Origin: Rivularia sp. T60_A2020_040
Lineage (GTDB): Bacteria > Cyanobacteriota > Cyanobacteriia > Cyanobacteriales > Nostocaceae
Direction: 5' to 3'
NCBI GenBank assembly: GCA_015272215.1
Contig: JACYMD010000059.1
Location: 1 to 64,000, forward strand
Length of the DNA: 64,000 nucleotides
The notes under the pieces were generated by a model. It was not told the DNA's origin, made no database searches, and saw nothing but the letters and a program-made list of their open reading frames with translations. Below are positions 27,731 to 37,385 of the stretch, in pieces. How positions within the stretch are numbered: position 1 is the stretch's first letter; every line of letters begins with the position of its first letter. Position numbers and translations under genes: made by a program.

Positions 27731-30700
27731 GTGCTATCGGTGGTATTACAAGTTGAAAAGGACATCTACGAAGCGAAAACTCAGGAAATTGCTAAACAAT
27801 TGTTAAGCACAACTGGGGAAAATCGTTCTTTATTCTCGGCTTTGCGTGACCAGATGCGTCCTGATGATAAACTATTAGCATGGGCAATGAGCAATCCTGG
27901 TTTACGGGTACAGTTGTTTCGATTTATCGATACTCTCCCCGCTTTGAGAAGTAATTCGGAAATTGCCGCCCATTTACAGGAATACCTCGGTGATGATTCG
28001 GTAGAATTACCTTCCGCACTCAAGGGAATGTTAAATTTTGCAAATCCCGATTCTATGCCGGGACAAGTTGCTGCTACAACTGTTTCTAAAGGTGTGGAAA
28101 CTTTAGCTCATCGATATATTGCTGGTGAAAATATCAAGCAAGCTTTAAAGAGTATTGAAAGACTCCGTAAAGAAAAGATGGCTTTCACTGTGGATTTATT
28201 AGGTGAAGCGGTAATCACGGAAGTGGAAGCGGAGTCTTATTTACAACGATATATGGAATTGATGTCACAGTTAGCGGCAGCTGCTAAAAGTTGGAAGACT
28301 GTGGCTTTAATTGATGAAGCTGATGGGGAAGCTTTACCCAAGGTTCAAGTTTCGGTGAAGTTAACAGCATTTTATTCCCAGTTTGACCCTTTAGATGATA
28401 AAGGTAGTGAGGAGAAGGTAACTAACCATATTCGCACTTTATTACGTCGTGCTTCTGATTTGGGTGTTGCTATCCATTTTGATATGGAGCAGTATATCTA
28501 CAAGGATCTTACCTTTAATATTTTGAAAAAGCTGTTGATGGAAGAGGAGTTTAAACAGCGTACAGATATCGGCATGACAATTCAAGCTTATCTACGAGAT
28601 AGTGAAGCAGATGCCAAAGGTTTGATTGAATGGGCTAAACAGCGCGGTAATCCCATTACAATTCGGTTAGTAAAAGGTGCTTATTGGGACCAAGAAACTA
28701 TTACAGCAGAACAAAAACACTGGCAGCAACCAGTATACAACGATAAAGCCGCCACAGATATTAATTTTGAAAAAATAACCCAATTATTGTTAGAAAATCA
28801 TCAATATATATATGCTGCCATCGGAAGTCATAATATCAGATCGCAAGCAAGAGCGATCGCCATTGCTCAAAGTTTGAATGTACCCCAGCGCCATTTTGAA
28901 ATGCAAGTCCTTTATGGCATGGGGGATAAAATTGCTAAAGCTTTGGTTGAACAAGGTTACAGAGTGCGCGTTTATTGTCCCTACGGTGAGTTGTTACCCG
29001 GTATGGCTTATTTAATTCGTCGTTTATTGGAAAATACTGCTAATTCTTCGTTTATTCGCCAGAATATGGAAAATCGTCCCGTAGAAGAATTAATTTCAAC
29101 CCCTGTAATCAAAGATAAAATCGAAACTTCCTCCCCCTCCCTCCATCCCCCCATCCCCCCATCCTCTTCTCCCCCATCTTCCTTCTCCCCTGCTGCTGAC
29201 ACCGATTATGCTGAGGAAGAAATGAGAAGAAAATCTCAAGCTGCTTTACAAGATGTGAAAAAACAACTTGGGAAAACTTATTTACCTTTAATTGATGGCG
29301 AATACGTAGAAACTACGGAAAAAGTTGATTCGGTTAACCCTTCTAATTATGCTCAAGTTGTCGGAAAAGTTGGTTTAATTAATATTGAACAAGCCCAAAC
29401 CGCAATGCAATCAGCGAAAGAAGCATTTAAAACTTGGCGTAAAACCACAGCAAAACAACGCGCTGACATCATCCGCAAAGCCGGAGATATAATAGAACAG
29501 CGTCGCGCTGAACTATCCGCTTGGATTGTGTTAGAAGTTGGTAAACCTGTGCGTGAAGCTGATGCTGAGGTGAGTGAAGCCATAGATTTTTGTCGCTATT
29601 ATGCAGCAGAAATGGAACGGTTAGAGACAGGTTACAATTACGACGTAGCCGGAGAAAATAATCGTTATATTTACCAACCAAGAGGAATTGCGGTGGTGAT
29701 TTCACCTTGGAATTTCCCCTTTGCCATCGCAACTGGGATGACTGTCGCGGCTTTAGTCACGGGAAATTGTACTTTACTCAAACCAGCCGAAACTGCTGCG
29801 GTAATTGCGGCGAAAATCACGGAAGTTTTGGTGGAAGCAGGAATACCCCAGGGTGTGTTTCAATATGTCCCCGGTAAAGGTTCGGTTGTCGGCTCTTATT
29901 TGGTAAATCATATTGATACTCATGTCATTGCTTTTACAGGTTCCCAGGAAGTAGGCTGTAAGATTTACGCAGATGCCGCCGTATTGAAACCCGGTCAAAA
30001 GCATATGAAGCGGGTAATTGCCGAGATGGGAGGCAAAAATGGAATTATCATTGATGAAAGTGCAGATTTAGACCAAGCAGTTGTCGGTGTAGTACAATCA
30101 GCATTTGGTTATAGTGGACAAAAATGTTCGGCTTGTTCGCGAGTAATTGTTGTAGAAAGCGTTTATGATAGCTTTATTAATCGTTTCGTAGAAGCCACAA
30201 AATCCCTGAATATTGGAGAAACAGAATTACCACGGACTCAAGTAGGACCTGTAATTGATGCTAAATCTCAATCCAGAATCAAAGAGTATATCGAAAAAGG
30301 TAAAGCAGAAGCAGAAGTTGCATTAGAAATGTCTGCTCCTGTTAACGGATATTTTATCGGTCCGGTAATCTTTACTAATGTCCCCGCAGATGGGATAATT
30401 GCTCAACAGGAAATATTTGGTCCAGTAGTAGCAGTAATTAAAGCCAAAAATTTTCAACAAGCCTTAGAAATTGCTAACGGAACCAATTACGCTTTAACCG
30501 GGGGACTTTATTCGCGAACACCTTCCCATATTCAACAAGCGCAAGCAGAATTTGAAGTTGGTAACTTGTATATCAATCGTACCATCACCGGAGCAATTGT
30601 TTCTCGACAACCCTTCGGCGGTTTCAAACTTTCCGGAGTCGGTTCAAAAGCAGGAGGTCCCGATTATCTCCTACAATTTCTAGAACCCCGTACTATAACT

Positions 30701-30748
30701 GAAAATATTCAGCGTCAGGGTTTTGCTCCCATTGAAGGAGCAGAATAA
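27731..30748 (+). CDS. putA: Bifunctional proline dehydrogenase / L-glutamate-gamma-semialdehyde dehydrogenase
   Basis: The 1005-residue enzyme oxidises proline to glutamate in two steps. The N-terminal half is the FAD-linked proline dehydrogenase barrel (VSVKLTAFYSQFDP, AIHFDMEQY, TIRLVKGAYWD, YCPYGELLPGMAYLIRRLLEN). The C-terminal half is the NAD-dependent aldehyde dehydrogenase (SPWNFPFAIATGM, FTGSQEVG, IAEMGGKNG with the general base Glu, and GQKCSACSR with the active Cys). The domains are joined by a Pro/Ser-rich linker at about 470-490, encoded by a pyrimidine-only tract (about 29131-29195). No N-terminal DNA-binding domain is present. The start is GTG at 27731, or GTG at 27740. Confidence 0.95.
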   Translation: MLSVVLQVEKDIYEAKTQEIAKQLLSTTGENRSLFSALRDQMRPDDKLLAWAMSNPGLRVQLFRFIDTLPALRSNSEIAAHLQEYLGDDSVELPSALKGMLNFANPDSMPGQVAATTVSKGVETLAHRYIAGENIKQALKSIERLRKEKMAFTVDLLGEAVITEVEAESYLQRYMELMSQLAAAAKSWKTVALIDEADGEALPKVQVSVKLTAFYSQFDPLDDKGSEEKVTNHIRTLLRRASDLGVAIHFDMEQYIYKDLTFNILKKLLMEEEFKQRTDIGMTIQAYLRDSEADAKGLIEWAKQRGNPITIRLVKGAYWDQETITAEQKHWQQPVYNDKAATDINFEKITQLLLENHQYIYAAIGSHNIRSQARAIAIAQSLNVPQRHFEMQVLYGMGDKIAKALVEQGYRVRVYCPYGELLPGMAYLIRRLLENTANSSFIRQNMENRPVEELISTPVIKDKIETSSPSLHPPIPPSSSPPSSFSPAADTDYAEEEMRRKSQAALQDVKKQLGKTYLPLIDGEYVETTEKVDSVNPSNYAQVVGKVGLINIEQAQTAMQSAKEAFKTWRKTTAKQRADIIRKAGDIIEQRRAELSAWIVLEVGKPVREADAEVSEAIDFCRYYAAEMERLETGYNYDVAGENNRYIYQPRGIAVVISPWNFPFAIATGMTVAALVTGNCTLLKPAETAAVIAAKITEVLVEAGIPQGVFQYVPGKGSVVGSYLVNHIDTHVIAFTGSQEVGCKIYADAAVLKPGQKHMKRVIAEMGGKNGIIIDESADLDQAVVGVVQSAFGYSGQKCSACSRVIVVESVYDSFINRFVEATKSLNIGETELPRTQVGPVIDAKSQSRIKEYIEKGKAEAEVALEMSAPVNGYFIGPVIFTNVPADGIIAQQEIFGPVVAVIKAKNFQQALEIANGTNYALTGGLYSRTPSHIQQAQAEFEVGNLYINRTITGAIVSRQPFGGFKLSGVGSKAGGPDYLLQFLEPRTITENIQRQGFAPIEGAE

Positions 30749-30996
30749 AAAGTTAGGAGTTAAGAATTAGTAATTGGGAATGAGACATGAAGCATTGACA
30801 GCAAAATACTCCCACTAAAGTTTTTCTTCTTGTCTCTCCCTCTCTGATTAATTCTTTTCTCAGCGCCCTCAGCGCCTCTGCGGTTGATCAAATCCGTAAC
30901 TATGAGAAATAAAAGCTAAAAGAATAAGAATTTTAATATTATATAGCACCACTAGCGAACATAATATAAAGAACAAACGAGATTTAAGATTATCCG

Positions 30997-31458
30997 ATGA
31001 CTGAAATAACTGTAAAAGTAGTTGATTGGGAAGATTATCCGGTAATTGAGATAATTAGAAGAAGGGTTTTTCAAGATGAACAAAAAGTAAATGTAGAATC
31101 AGACTTTGATGGTAAAGATAGAGCTTGTCCCCAGTTGATTGCTTATTTAGATAATGTTGTCGTCGGTACTGCCAGAATTCGATATTTAGATAGAAAAACG
31201 GCTAAAATTGAAAGATTAGCAGTTTTATCTTATGCCAGAGGCAAAGGTATTGGCAAGAGAATCATGCAAAAAGCGTTAGAAGTGATAGCTAGTGAAAATA
31301 TACCCGAAGTTACAATCAATGCTCAAGAATATATTAAAAAGTTACATCAGCAATTAGGTTTTGAACAAGTTGGTGAAGTTTTTCAAGAAGCAGGAATTGC
31401 TCATGTAAAAATGGTAAAAAGGTTAAATGTTAAAGGTCAAAGCTGTAATAATTATTAA
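30997..31458 (+). CDS. GNAT family N-acetyltransferase
   Basis: The 153-residue protein has the GNAT fold landmarks: IRRRVFQDEQKVNVESDFDGKD near the N-terminus, as in ElaA-like acetyltransferases, then AKIERLAVLSYARGKGIGKRIMQKAL with the acetyl-CoA pyrophosphate loop (R-G-K-G-I-G), and INAQEYIKKLHQQLGFEQVG with the conserved tyrosine region. The acceptor substrate is unknown. The gene follows putA by about 250 bp and ends just before a heptamer tandem repeat. Confidence 0.85.
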   Translation: MTEITVKVVDWEDYPVIEIIRRRVFQDEQKVNVESDFDGKDRACPQLIAYLDNVVVGTARIRYLDRKTAKIERLAVLSYARGKGIGKRIMQKALEVIASENIPEVTINAQEYIKKLHQQLGFEQVGEVFQEAGIAHVKMVKRLNVKGQSCNNY

Positions 31459-31460
31459 TA

Positions 31461-31523
31461 ACTGTCAACTGTCAACTGTCAACTGTCAACTGTCAACTGT
31501 CCACTGTCCACTGTCAACTGTCA
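31461..31523. repeat. Heptanucleotide tandem repeat, nine units
   Basis: Nine consecutive 7-bp units of ACTGTCA (seven exact, two ACTGTCC) fill the space between two convergent genes, starting 3 bp after one stop and ending 1 bp before the other gene's stop codon. This is a short tandemly repeated repetitive sequence of the type first described in Calothrix and Anabaena. Confidence 0.9.
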
Positions 31524-31524
31524 A

Positions 31525-31905
31525 TCAAGTTGATAAAATATAATAACTCAAAATCTGATAAACCTCATCTACCGCATTATCTCTTTTAAATTGAAATTCT
31601 CTTGGTAAATCATCACCATGAATCCAAACTTTTATTTCAGCATCCAAATCTAAAGTACCAGCAGTTTCCTTACTAAAATATTTAATTGACTTATAGGGAA
31701 TTGATAAAAACTCAGTTTTTCTACCCGTCATTCCTTGTTTATCAATCAAAATAATTCTTTTATTGGTAAAAACTATCAAATCTCGGATTAATTTAAATGC
31801 CTTATGTATATTTTCTCCTTCAATCATTAAAGGACTAAGTTCGTTTTGTAATTTCTCCACATTCACTTTGGATGCATTACCCATCATTCCGCTGAAAATG
31901 TCCAT
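31525..31905 (-). CDS. Bacterial PH-domain protein
   Basis: The 126-residue protein fits the bacterial pleckstrin-homology family (bPH_1): LSPLMIEGENIHKAFKLIRDLIVFTNKRIILIDKQGMTGRKTEFLSIPYKSIKYFS shows the strand pattern, with a FTNKRIILID core, and AEIKVWIHG and a C-terminal helix close the domain. No membrane segment is seen. Members form oligomeric rings; the ligand and role are unknown. It is convergent with the acetyltransferase gene. Confidence 0.85.
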   Translation of the reverse strand: MDIFSGMMGNASKVNVEKLQNELSPLMIEGENIHKAFKLIRDLIVFTNKRIILIDKQGMTGRKTEFLSIPYKSIKYFSKETAGTLDLDAEIKVWIHGDDLPREFQFKRDNAVDEVYQILSYYILST

Positions 31906-31929
31906 ATTATTACCTCTATAAAGAATATC

Positions 31930-31990
31930 TGGCGACTAGAAGTCGCGTCTACACAAACAAAACCTGCCGGGAGCAGGTTTCAGCAGGTTT
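31930..31990. repeat. Dispersed hairpin repeat
   Basis: Two adjacent hairpins, GCGACT-AGA-AGTCGC near 31932-31946 and AAACCTGC-GCAGGTTT at 31960-31980, form a compact unit upstream of the PH-domain gene. This word order resembles a dispersed repeat I recall from Nostocales genomes. Confidence 0.5.
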
Positions 31991-32019
31991 TAGAATAATT
32001 ATACAACCCATATCAAAAT

Positions 32020-32997
32020 TCACTTTGTCTGAAAAATATTTTGCACCATCTTTTTATCTGTACCCGCTGCTGCTTTATCCAATTCTGCAATTTCTCCAGC
32101 ATCTAAATTCCAACCCAAAGCACCAATATTCTCCCGTGCTTGTTGAGGATTTTTTGCTCCAGGAATGGGAATTGTACCTTTACAAATACACCAATTAATA
32201 GCTACCTGAGACATAGTTTTATTTCTAGATTCTGCAATTTCTCGTAAACATTGTAATAACGATTTTGCACCAGGAATTAATTGTTTAAATAAAATATTTC
32301 TAATACCTTTAGGATATTGGTTTTTATCGGTATATTTTCCCGTTAAAATTCCTAAACATAAAGGGCTATAAGCAATTAACTTAATTCCCAACTCGTCACA
32401 AACTTCTTTAACACCTAACTCCGTCACCGGATAAGTTGATAATAAAGAATACTGTACCTGTAAACTTGTAATTGGTACCCCTCTTTCCGCAAACTTTTGA
32501 TGTACCTTCCTCAATCTTTTTGAACCATAATTTGATAAACCCACCCCCTTCACTAAACCTTGTTCATATAAATCTCCCAAGCCATCTAATAAAGCCCATT
32601 CTTGTAAAGGAAAATAATTCGCAGTTGACCAATGCATTTGTACTAAATCGATATTTCTACCCAAACGTTTTGCAGAAGCTTTACCAGCAGAAACCATTGC
32701 ACCTCTAGTTAATCTCCAAGGATAAGCAGCAAGTTTAGTCGCAATGCAGATATCATTTTTATTTACACCGTCATATTCTTTGCTAAAACGTCCTAATAAC
32801 TTCTCACTTTGTCCGTTTAATTTTCCCGTACCGTAAGAATCCCCAGTATCAAATAATGTTACACCATTTTCAACACAAAGATTAAAACAAGATTGTAAAT
32901 CATCATCCATGCTTTGATTGTAGCCCCAAAGCACCTGATTACCCCATGCCCAAGTTCCGCAACCCATCTGAGGAAGAAACAATGTTTGATTATACAT
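32020..32997 (-). CDS. Aldo/keto reductase
   Basis: The 325-residue protein shows the NADPH-dependent aldo/keto reductase barrel. It has GCGTWAWG, LFDTGDSYGTG with catalytic Asp and Tyr, CIATKLAAYPW with the Lys, LVQMHW with the His, GVGLSNYG, SLQVQYSLL, LIAYSPLCLGILTGKY and the cofactor segment GTIPIPGAKNPQQARENIGALGW. All four catalytic residues are present. Such cyanobacterial and chloroplast-related enzymes probably reduce reactive carbonyls; the natural substrate is unknown. It starts at ATG and seems to be transcribed alone. Confidence 0.92.
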   Translation of the reverse strand: MYNQTLFLPQMGCGTWAWGNQVLWGYNQSMDDDLQSCFNLCVENGVTLFDTGDSYGTGKLNGQSEKLLGRFSKEYDGVNKNDICIATKLAAYPWRLTRGAMVSAGKASAKRLGRNIDLVQMHWSTANYFPLQEWALLDGLGDLYEQGLVKGVGLSNYGSKRLRKVHQKFAERGVPITSLQVQYSLLSTYPVTELGVKEVCDELGIKLIAYSPLCLGILTGKYTDKNQYPKGIRNILFKQLIPGAKSLLQCLREIAESRNKTMSQVAINWCICKGTIPIPGAKNPQQARENIGALGWNLDAGEIAELDKAAAGTDKKMVQNIFQTK

Positions 32998-32999
32998 AT

Positions 33000-33503
33000 C
33001 ACCGAAAGTGTTTTATATTATTTTAAGATATAACAAGTGTACTTAAGTATATTTTTGATTTTTATACAACTGACGCAACTGGTACATTTTTTATCAAAAG
33101 TAAATATCTTCTGGAATCAACTACAAGGAATTCGTAGCATCAAGGTTTTTCAGAAAAATTCCAAATATCGTTTTTTGATTATCCTTAACTACTTGAATAT
33201 AATTCATTTTTATAAATAAAATTTGTATGAATATTCCATATTTTTGTTTAAACTGCTTTTCTCAATACTTTTATGATCATTGTGCTAAAGCTAAATAGAA
33301 TTAAGCCAATTCATGAAATAAATTCACAAGAATAAAATTTTCCTTGTTGATACATAAACACGTATACTAAACACGGCACTATCAACGATAAAATACGTCA
33401 ATTGAAAAAGCTACGATAATTGTGCTTCATTCTAAACCAATGCAGCACAATTAACGCTGAAAAAATCAACTTTTGTACAGTAAGCAGACATACCTGTAGA
33501 CTA
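33000..33503. other. AT-rich intergenic region
   Basis: This gap of about 500 bp lies between divergent genes. It contains only low-complexity AT-rich sequence; a 60-codon frame at 33037-33219 has biased composition and no ribosome binding site and is not called. In-frame codons upstream of 33504 down to a TTG at 33420 are open but do not look like protein sequence of the next gene. Confidence 0.4.
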
Positions 33504-34844
33504 ATGACCAATCAGTTTAAAGCTCAAAGTTTACAAGTCCACGCAAGACTAGTTAACTTATTTAGAAAGCTAAATTTGCCAAAGTTCGCAACTTATCAAC
33601 TACTCAAGCGTTGTCTTCCAGTTGTATTTATAATATCATTTTCTACGGTGTTGCTGCTTGATAATCTGAATAATTTAGAATTGGCAGCAGCACAATTTCC
33701 TCCGCCAGCGACAATAATCCAACCGGAAATCATTCAACCGGAAATCATTCAACCAGAAGTATTACAACCACGACAGCTACCTCGTCAACAAATTCGCGGT
33801 GTATGGATGAGTACCAATGATTTTAATGTTCTGAGAAATCAATCTGCTGTCAAAGATGCTGTTACTCAACTACGACGTTTGAATTTCAATACGATTTATC
33901 CTGTTGTCTGGAATTCTGGTTATACCAAGTTTCCTAGTGCTACAGCAAGACGAGCTGGTATTCCCTTTTTCTTTAAAGGTTCAAATGGACAGGATATGTT
34001 AGCAGACTTGATTAATCAAGCCCATCGTCAAGGTTTGTTAGCAATTCCCTGGTTTGAGTTTGGTTTTATGGTTCCCGAAAGCTCCGAATTAGCTTTAAAT
34101 CATCCCCAATGGTTAACCCAAAAACGTGACGGGAGCTTAACTTCTAATAGTGCTGCGGGTGAAGTTGCATGGTTAAATCCTTTTCATCCCCAGGTACAAC
34201 AATTTATTCAAAATTTGGTTTTAGAAGTTGTCAGTCAATATGATGTTGATGGCATTCAGTTCGATGACCACATGAGTTTACCACGGGAATTCGGTTATGA
34301 CCCCTACACCGTTGCTTTGTATACTCAGGAAACCCAAAATCCACCTCCCAGCAACTTTGCAGATGAAGCATGGGTAAAATGGCGTGCGGATAAAATTACT
34401 GCGTTTATGGTACAACTTAACCAAGCGGTAAAAGCTAGAAAGCCCTATGCAATTTTTTCGGTATCTCCCAATTATTACAACCATGCTTATAAATTACAGT
34501 TACAAGATTGGCTGAATTGGGTGCGTTTGAGCATTGTAGATGAATTGATTATGCAAGTTTATCGTAACGATTTAGCAAGTTTTGTTGACAAAATTAACCT
34601 TCCAGAAATGCTTGAAACCAAGCAATATATACCTACTGGTGTAGGAATTATGACTGGTTTACGAAATCGTCCGGTTTCAATGCAACAAATTAAATCTCAG
34701 GTACGAGCAGCACAACAAAATAATTTGGGTGTAACTTTCTTCTATTATGAAACTCTATGGAATCATGCTCAAGAAAATGTCGAATTGCGACAAGCTGGAT
34801 TCCGAAGTTTATTTCCCCGTTTTACTCATCGTTCCAGAATTTAA
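33504..34844 (+). CDS. GH10-like glycosyl hydrolase (DUF187/GHL10 family)
   Basis: I start at ATG 33504, giving 446 residues; a TTG at 33420 would add 28 unconvincing residues. A basic stretch and one hydrophobic segment (LLKRCLPVVFIISFSTVLLL) make a signal or anchor. A short linker follows with three IIQPE/VLQP repeats. The catalytic-type barrel starts at QQIRGVWMSTNDFNVL and contains NTIYPVVWNSGYTKFPS, WFEFGFMVPESS, WLNPFHPQVQQFI and VDGIQFDDH with paired aspartates. This family is thought to act on glycans of the cell envelope. A rho-independent terminator follows at 34866. Confidence 0.88.
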   Translation: MTNQFKAQSLQVHARLVNLFRKLNLPKFATYQLLKRCLPVVFIISFSTVLLLDNLNNLELAAAQFPPPATIIQPEIIQPEIIQPEVLQPRQLPRQQIRGVWMSTNDFNVLRNQSAVKDAVTQLRRLNFNTIYPVVWNSGYTKFPSATARRAGIPFFFKGSNGQDMLADLINQAHRQGLLAIPWFEFGFMVPESSELALNHPQWLTQKRDGSLTSNSAAGEVAWLNPFHPQVQQFIQNLVLEVVSQYDVDGIQFDDHMSLPREFGYDPYTVALYTQETQNPPPSNFADEAWVKWRADKITAFMVQLNQAVKARKPYAIFSVSPNYYNHAYKLQLQDWLNWVRLSIVDELIMQVYRNDLASFVDKINLPEMLETKQYIPTGVGIMTGLRNRPVSMQQIKSQVRAAQQNNLGVTFFYYETLWNHAQENVELRQAGFRSLFPRFTHRSRI

Positions 34845-34865
34845 TTAATCATAATAATAATGTAG

Positions 34866-34891
34866 AGACGTAGCACTGCTACGTCTTTTTA
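34866..34891 (+). terminator. Rho-independent terminator
   Basis: A 10-bp perfect stem (AGACGTAGCA/TGCTACGTCT, one-base centre) is followed by TTTTTAT. It ends the GH10-like gene. The palindrome belongs to the same dispersed family as that at 8155-8175. Confidence 0.75.
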
Positions 34892-34892
34892 T

Positions 34893-35198
34893 TTATTGAT
34901 TTATTGACTTATTTATTGATTTATTTTCTTCACCAAAAAGTTCTACTAAACCAATTGTGCCAACAAAAAAAGTATAAACACCATATTTAGAACCGGCTTT
35001 CAAAGATGCGATTATCGCTTCAATTAAATGTACCCCAACAGCAACACGTTCAATCACCAAAATTGGTCTAATAATATCAGGTATTTGCAGATGATTTTTT
35101 AAAGCATAAATATGACCTAATTCTAGTCCCATAGCTCCTACCATTAGAACTGTAGATATAATTTTAATCGCATTAATTACAAATAAGTTTTTCTTCAT
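34893..35198 (-). CDS. Small membrane protein of unknown function
   Basis: The 101-residue protein has hydrophobic segments at about 7-30, 42-65 and 70-88 separated by short polar turns (ALKNHLQIPDI, LKAGSKYG). The last residues (NKSINKSINQ) are encoded by TTTATTGA-type short repeats next to the terminator, so the C-terminus has probably been extended by a repeat. No family is recognised. Confidence 0.6.
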   Translation of the reverse strand: MKKNLFVINAIKIISTVLMVGAMGLELGHIYALKNHLQIPDIIRPILVIERVAVGVHLIEAIIASLKAGSKYGVYTFFVGTIGLVELFGEENKSINKSINQ

Positions 35199-35302
35199 CA
35201 GCTTTGATCAATTGAGTGCATAACTATTTATTATTACTCCTTTTTCGTGAGAAAATTACCGATTTAAGAGCGGAATATTAAATATTCTAAAATTCTAATC
35301 AC

Positions 35303-35366
35303 AGAAGTCGGGTTTTTACGATAAATATCGATAATCTCAGAAAACAGTCATAAAAACCTGACTTCT
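35303..35366. repeat. Inverted-repeat pair, 16-bp arms
   Basis: AGAAGTCGGGTTTTTA (35303-35318) matches the reverse complement of 35351-35366 at 15 of 16 bases. A small CGATA-AA-TATCG hairpin lies between them. There is no flanking duplication, so it is listed as a dispersed repeat rather than a MITE. Confidence 0.65.
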
Positions 35367-35422
35367 TACCCCACGAAAAATTTAGGTTTTGCAGTTTTTT
35401 TTGTTAGGAAACAGTAATACTA

Positions 35423-37030
35423 CTACAAAGTTTCGATTTTCCGCACAATCCGCTTGTCAACTTGTTGATTGATAGGAGAGCGAGAAGTAATATAATCTAT
35501 GACGACATCAGCTAAAAGAAAACCTGTATCAATTTGATTTTTTCCACTTTTAAAAACCTCATAACCATCACCACCATTGAGGAGAAAGTTGTTAGTAATT
35601 ACACGATATGTAGAGTTAGCTGCAAGTGGTTGATAGTTTCCATCAGAGTTTTGTACTTGAATAGATAAAATACGTTTTCCTATGGGTGCTTTGGCATTCC
35701 ATTCAAAGCGTAATCCTGCAACCTGGGGAAAACTTCCTCCTGCATTTTCAATTTTGCTTACACCATTCTCCAAGGCTTCCTTGAGTTGTGAGCCGGTTAA
35801 ATCAAGTCGAGTAATTGTGTTACCAAATGGTAATACTTCCAGTACTTTTCCAACAGTTATGTCACCAATAGGAATACTACTACGAATGCCGCCACTATTC
35901 ATAATTGCTACTTGAGGGTTATCACGACGGGTTTTATCGAGTATGGCATCAGCAATCAAGTTACCCAAGTTAGTTTCTTGAGTACGTATATTAGCTCGGT
36001 CTCCATCCAGTGTTACAGTTGTTTTACCGATTACTTTTCGACGTAGCGCTTCAATTGGGGCTGCAAACTGCGCTAATTTTTTTTGAAAGGTTGAGTCTGG
36101 TGCAATATCTTGAGTCACAGGTGTCGGGGAAGGTTGCCAAGAAATAACTTCACCGTTACCATCAAAAGTCAGGCTAATATTTCCTAAGTATTTTCCCCAC
36201 TCCCAATCAGTCACAATCAGAACTTCATTACCATCAGGTGATTTTTCAATTATTGGATAAGCAACTGTTGCACCAGGCATATTACCAAGTGGTGTATGGG
36301 AATGCCCGCCGACAATTATATCTATACCATTAACTTGACGAGCTAATTCGCGGTCAGTGTTAATACCAATATGAGTGAGAGCGATAATTTTGTTGACATT
36401 TTGAGCAGTTAAAGCTGCAACTGCTTTTTGTGCTGCTTCTATCGGGTTTGTGAAAGTTACGCCATTACCAGGATTTGAAAGAATAGCTGTCTCTTGGGTA
36501 GTCAGTCCAAAAACACCGACTTTTTCCCGATTGATTTGTAAAACAGTCCAAGGTTTGATCTTGTTAGCAAGTGGTGAGGTTTTATCTACCTGGATATTCG
36601 CTGAAATTAAAGGAAATTTAGCTTTGCTAATAAAATCAGCTAATACTTGTTGTCCACGGTCAAATTCATGATTACCAAGAGTGCCAATATTATAACCCAA
36701 CTCATTATAGAAGTACAAATCCGCTTGACCTAAATACCGATTAAAATAAAGAGTTCCTTGAAAAATATCACCAGCATCTAACAGCAAAAGCGGTTCTTTT
36801 GTGGCTGCATTTTGAGAACGAATTTTGTCAATCAGTGTTTTACGTCTGAGAATACCACCTAGTTCATCTTTGTTAAATTCAATCGCTTCTAAATGGGCAT
36901 GGTGGTCGTTTGTGTGTAGGATATGTAAGGTAAAATTTGGTTGTTGGGTAATGATAGAAGTAAAAATGTAAGAGAGTAAAGTCAGGATAATTAGAATTAA
37001 ACCCAGAAACCATAACCGAAAATTACGCAT
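35423..37030 (-). CDS. Bifunctional metallophosphatase / 5'-nucleotidase (UshA-like)
   Basis: I start at ATG 37030 (MRNFRLWFLG), which has an AAGGT site upstream; the open frame reaches 37081. A hydrophobic segment (about 5-26) anchors or exports the protein. The metallophosphatase domain shows the metal-binding motifs TNDHHAHLEA, DAGDIFQGT, GNHEFDRG, ALTHIG and GGHSHTPLG. The C-terminal substrate domain has NSGGIRSSIPIGDIT and NFLLNGGDGYEVF. It should hydrolyse nucleotides or similar phosphate esters in the periplasm, serving phosphate and nucleoside scavenging. It is monocistronic. Confidence 0.93.
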   Translation of the reverse strand: MRNFRLWFLGLILIILTLLSYIFTSIITQQPNFTLHILHTNDHHAHLEAIEFNKDELGGILRRKTLIDKIRSQNAATKEPLLLLDAGDIFQGTLYFNRYLGQADLYFYNELGYNIGTLGNHEFDRGQQVLADFISKAKFPLISANIQVDKTSPLANKIKPWTVLQINREKVGVFGLTTQETAILSNPGNGVTFTNPIEAAQKAVAALTAQNVNKIIALTHIGINTDRELARQVNGIDIIVGGHSHTPLGNMPGATVAYPIIEKSPDGNEVLIVTDWEWGKYLGNISLTFDGNGEVISWQPSPTPVTQDIAPDSTFQKKLAQFAAPIEALRRKVIGKTTVTLDGDRANIRTQETNLGNLIADAILDKTRRDNPQVAIMNSGGIRSSIPIGDITVGKVLEVLPFGNTITRLDLTGSQLKEALENGVSKIENAGGSFPQVAGLRFEWNAKAPIGKRILSIQVQNSDGNYQPLAANSTYRVITNNFLLNGGDGYEVFKSGKNQIDTGFLLADVVIDYITSRSPINQQVDKRIVRKIETL

Positions 37031-37385
37031 TATATTACTACCTTGAGAATTGAAATAATACTTTTGGCTGCTTGAATGCAAACCATAGAACTTAAGTATT
37101 ATACAAATTTAGAATGTGGTTTCAAGTAGTTTTTTTAACGCAAAGGGGCGCGGAGGTTACGCGGAGGTTCGCGGAGAAATTTTGTATTGAATTAGTTAAG
37201 TAGGTAGCTTTTCCTATAAGTATAGAAGTATGTCTGTAAAACAAGACAACTGTTATAAAAACTGGACTTATTTGTGTGTCGCCGAATTCATGTTTGTTTA
37301 GCGTCTCCGAAAATGAGGTATTTGCAATTTGCGAATCTTGCTTACCAAGGATTTCTGACAACGCATAATCAATTTATGCAAATGT

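Noticed and set aside
31461-31523. Regular repeat considered as a CRISPR array
   Set aside because: The unit is only 7 bp and contiguous, with no spacers. No cas genes occur in the window.
33037-33219. 60-codon plus-strand frame in the gap before the GH10-like gene
   Set aside because: Isoleucine/phenylalanine-rich composition follows local AT content; no ribosome binding site or recognisable motif.
37122-37361. 79-codon minus-strand frame after the 5'-nucleotidase
   Set aside because: Much of it overlaps a dispersed GCGGAGG-type repeat near 37140-37175, and there is no ribosome binding site.
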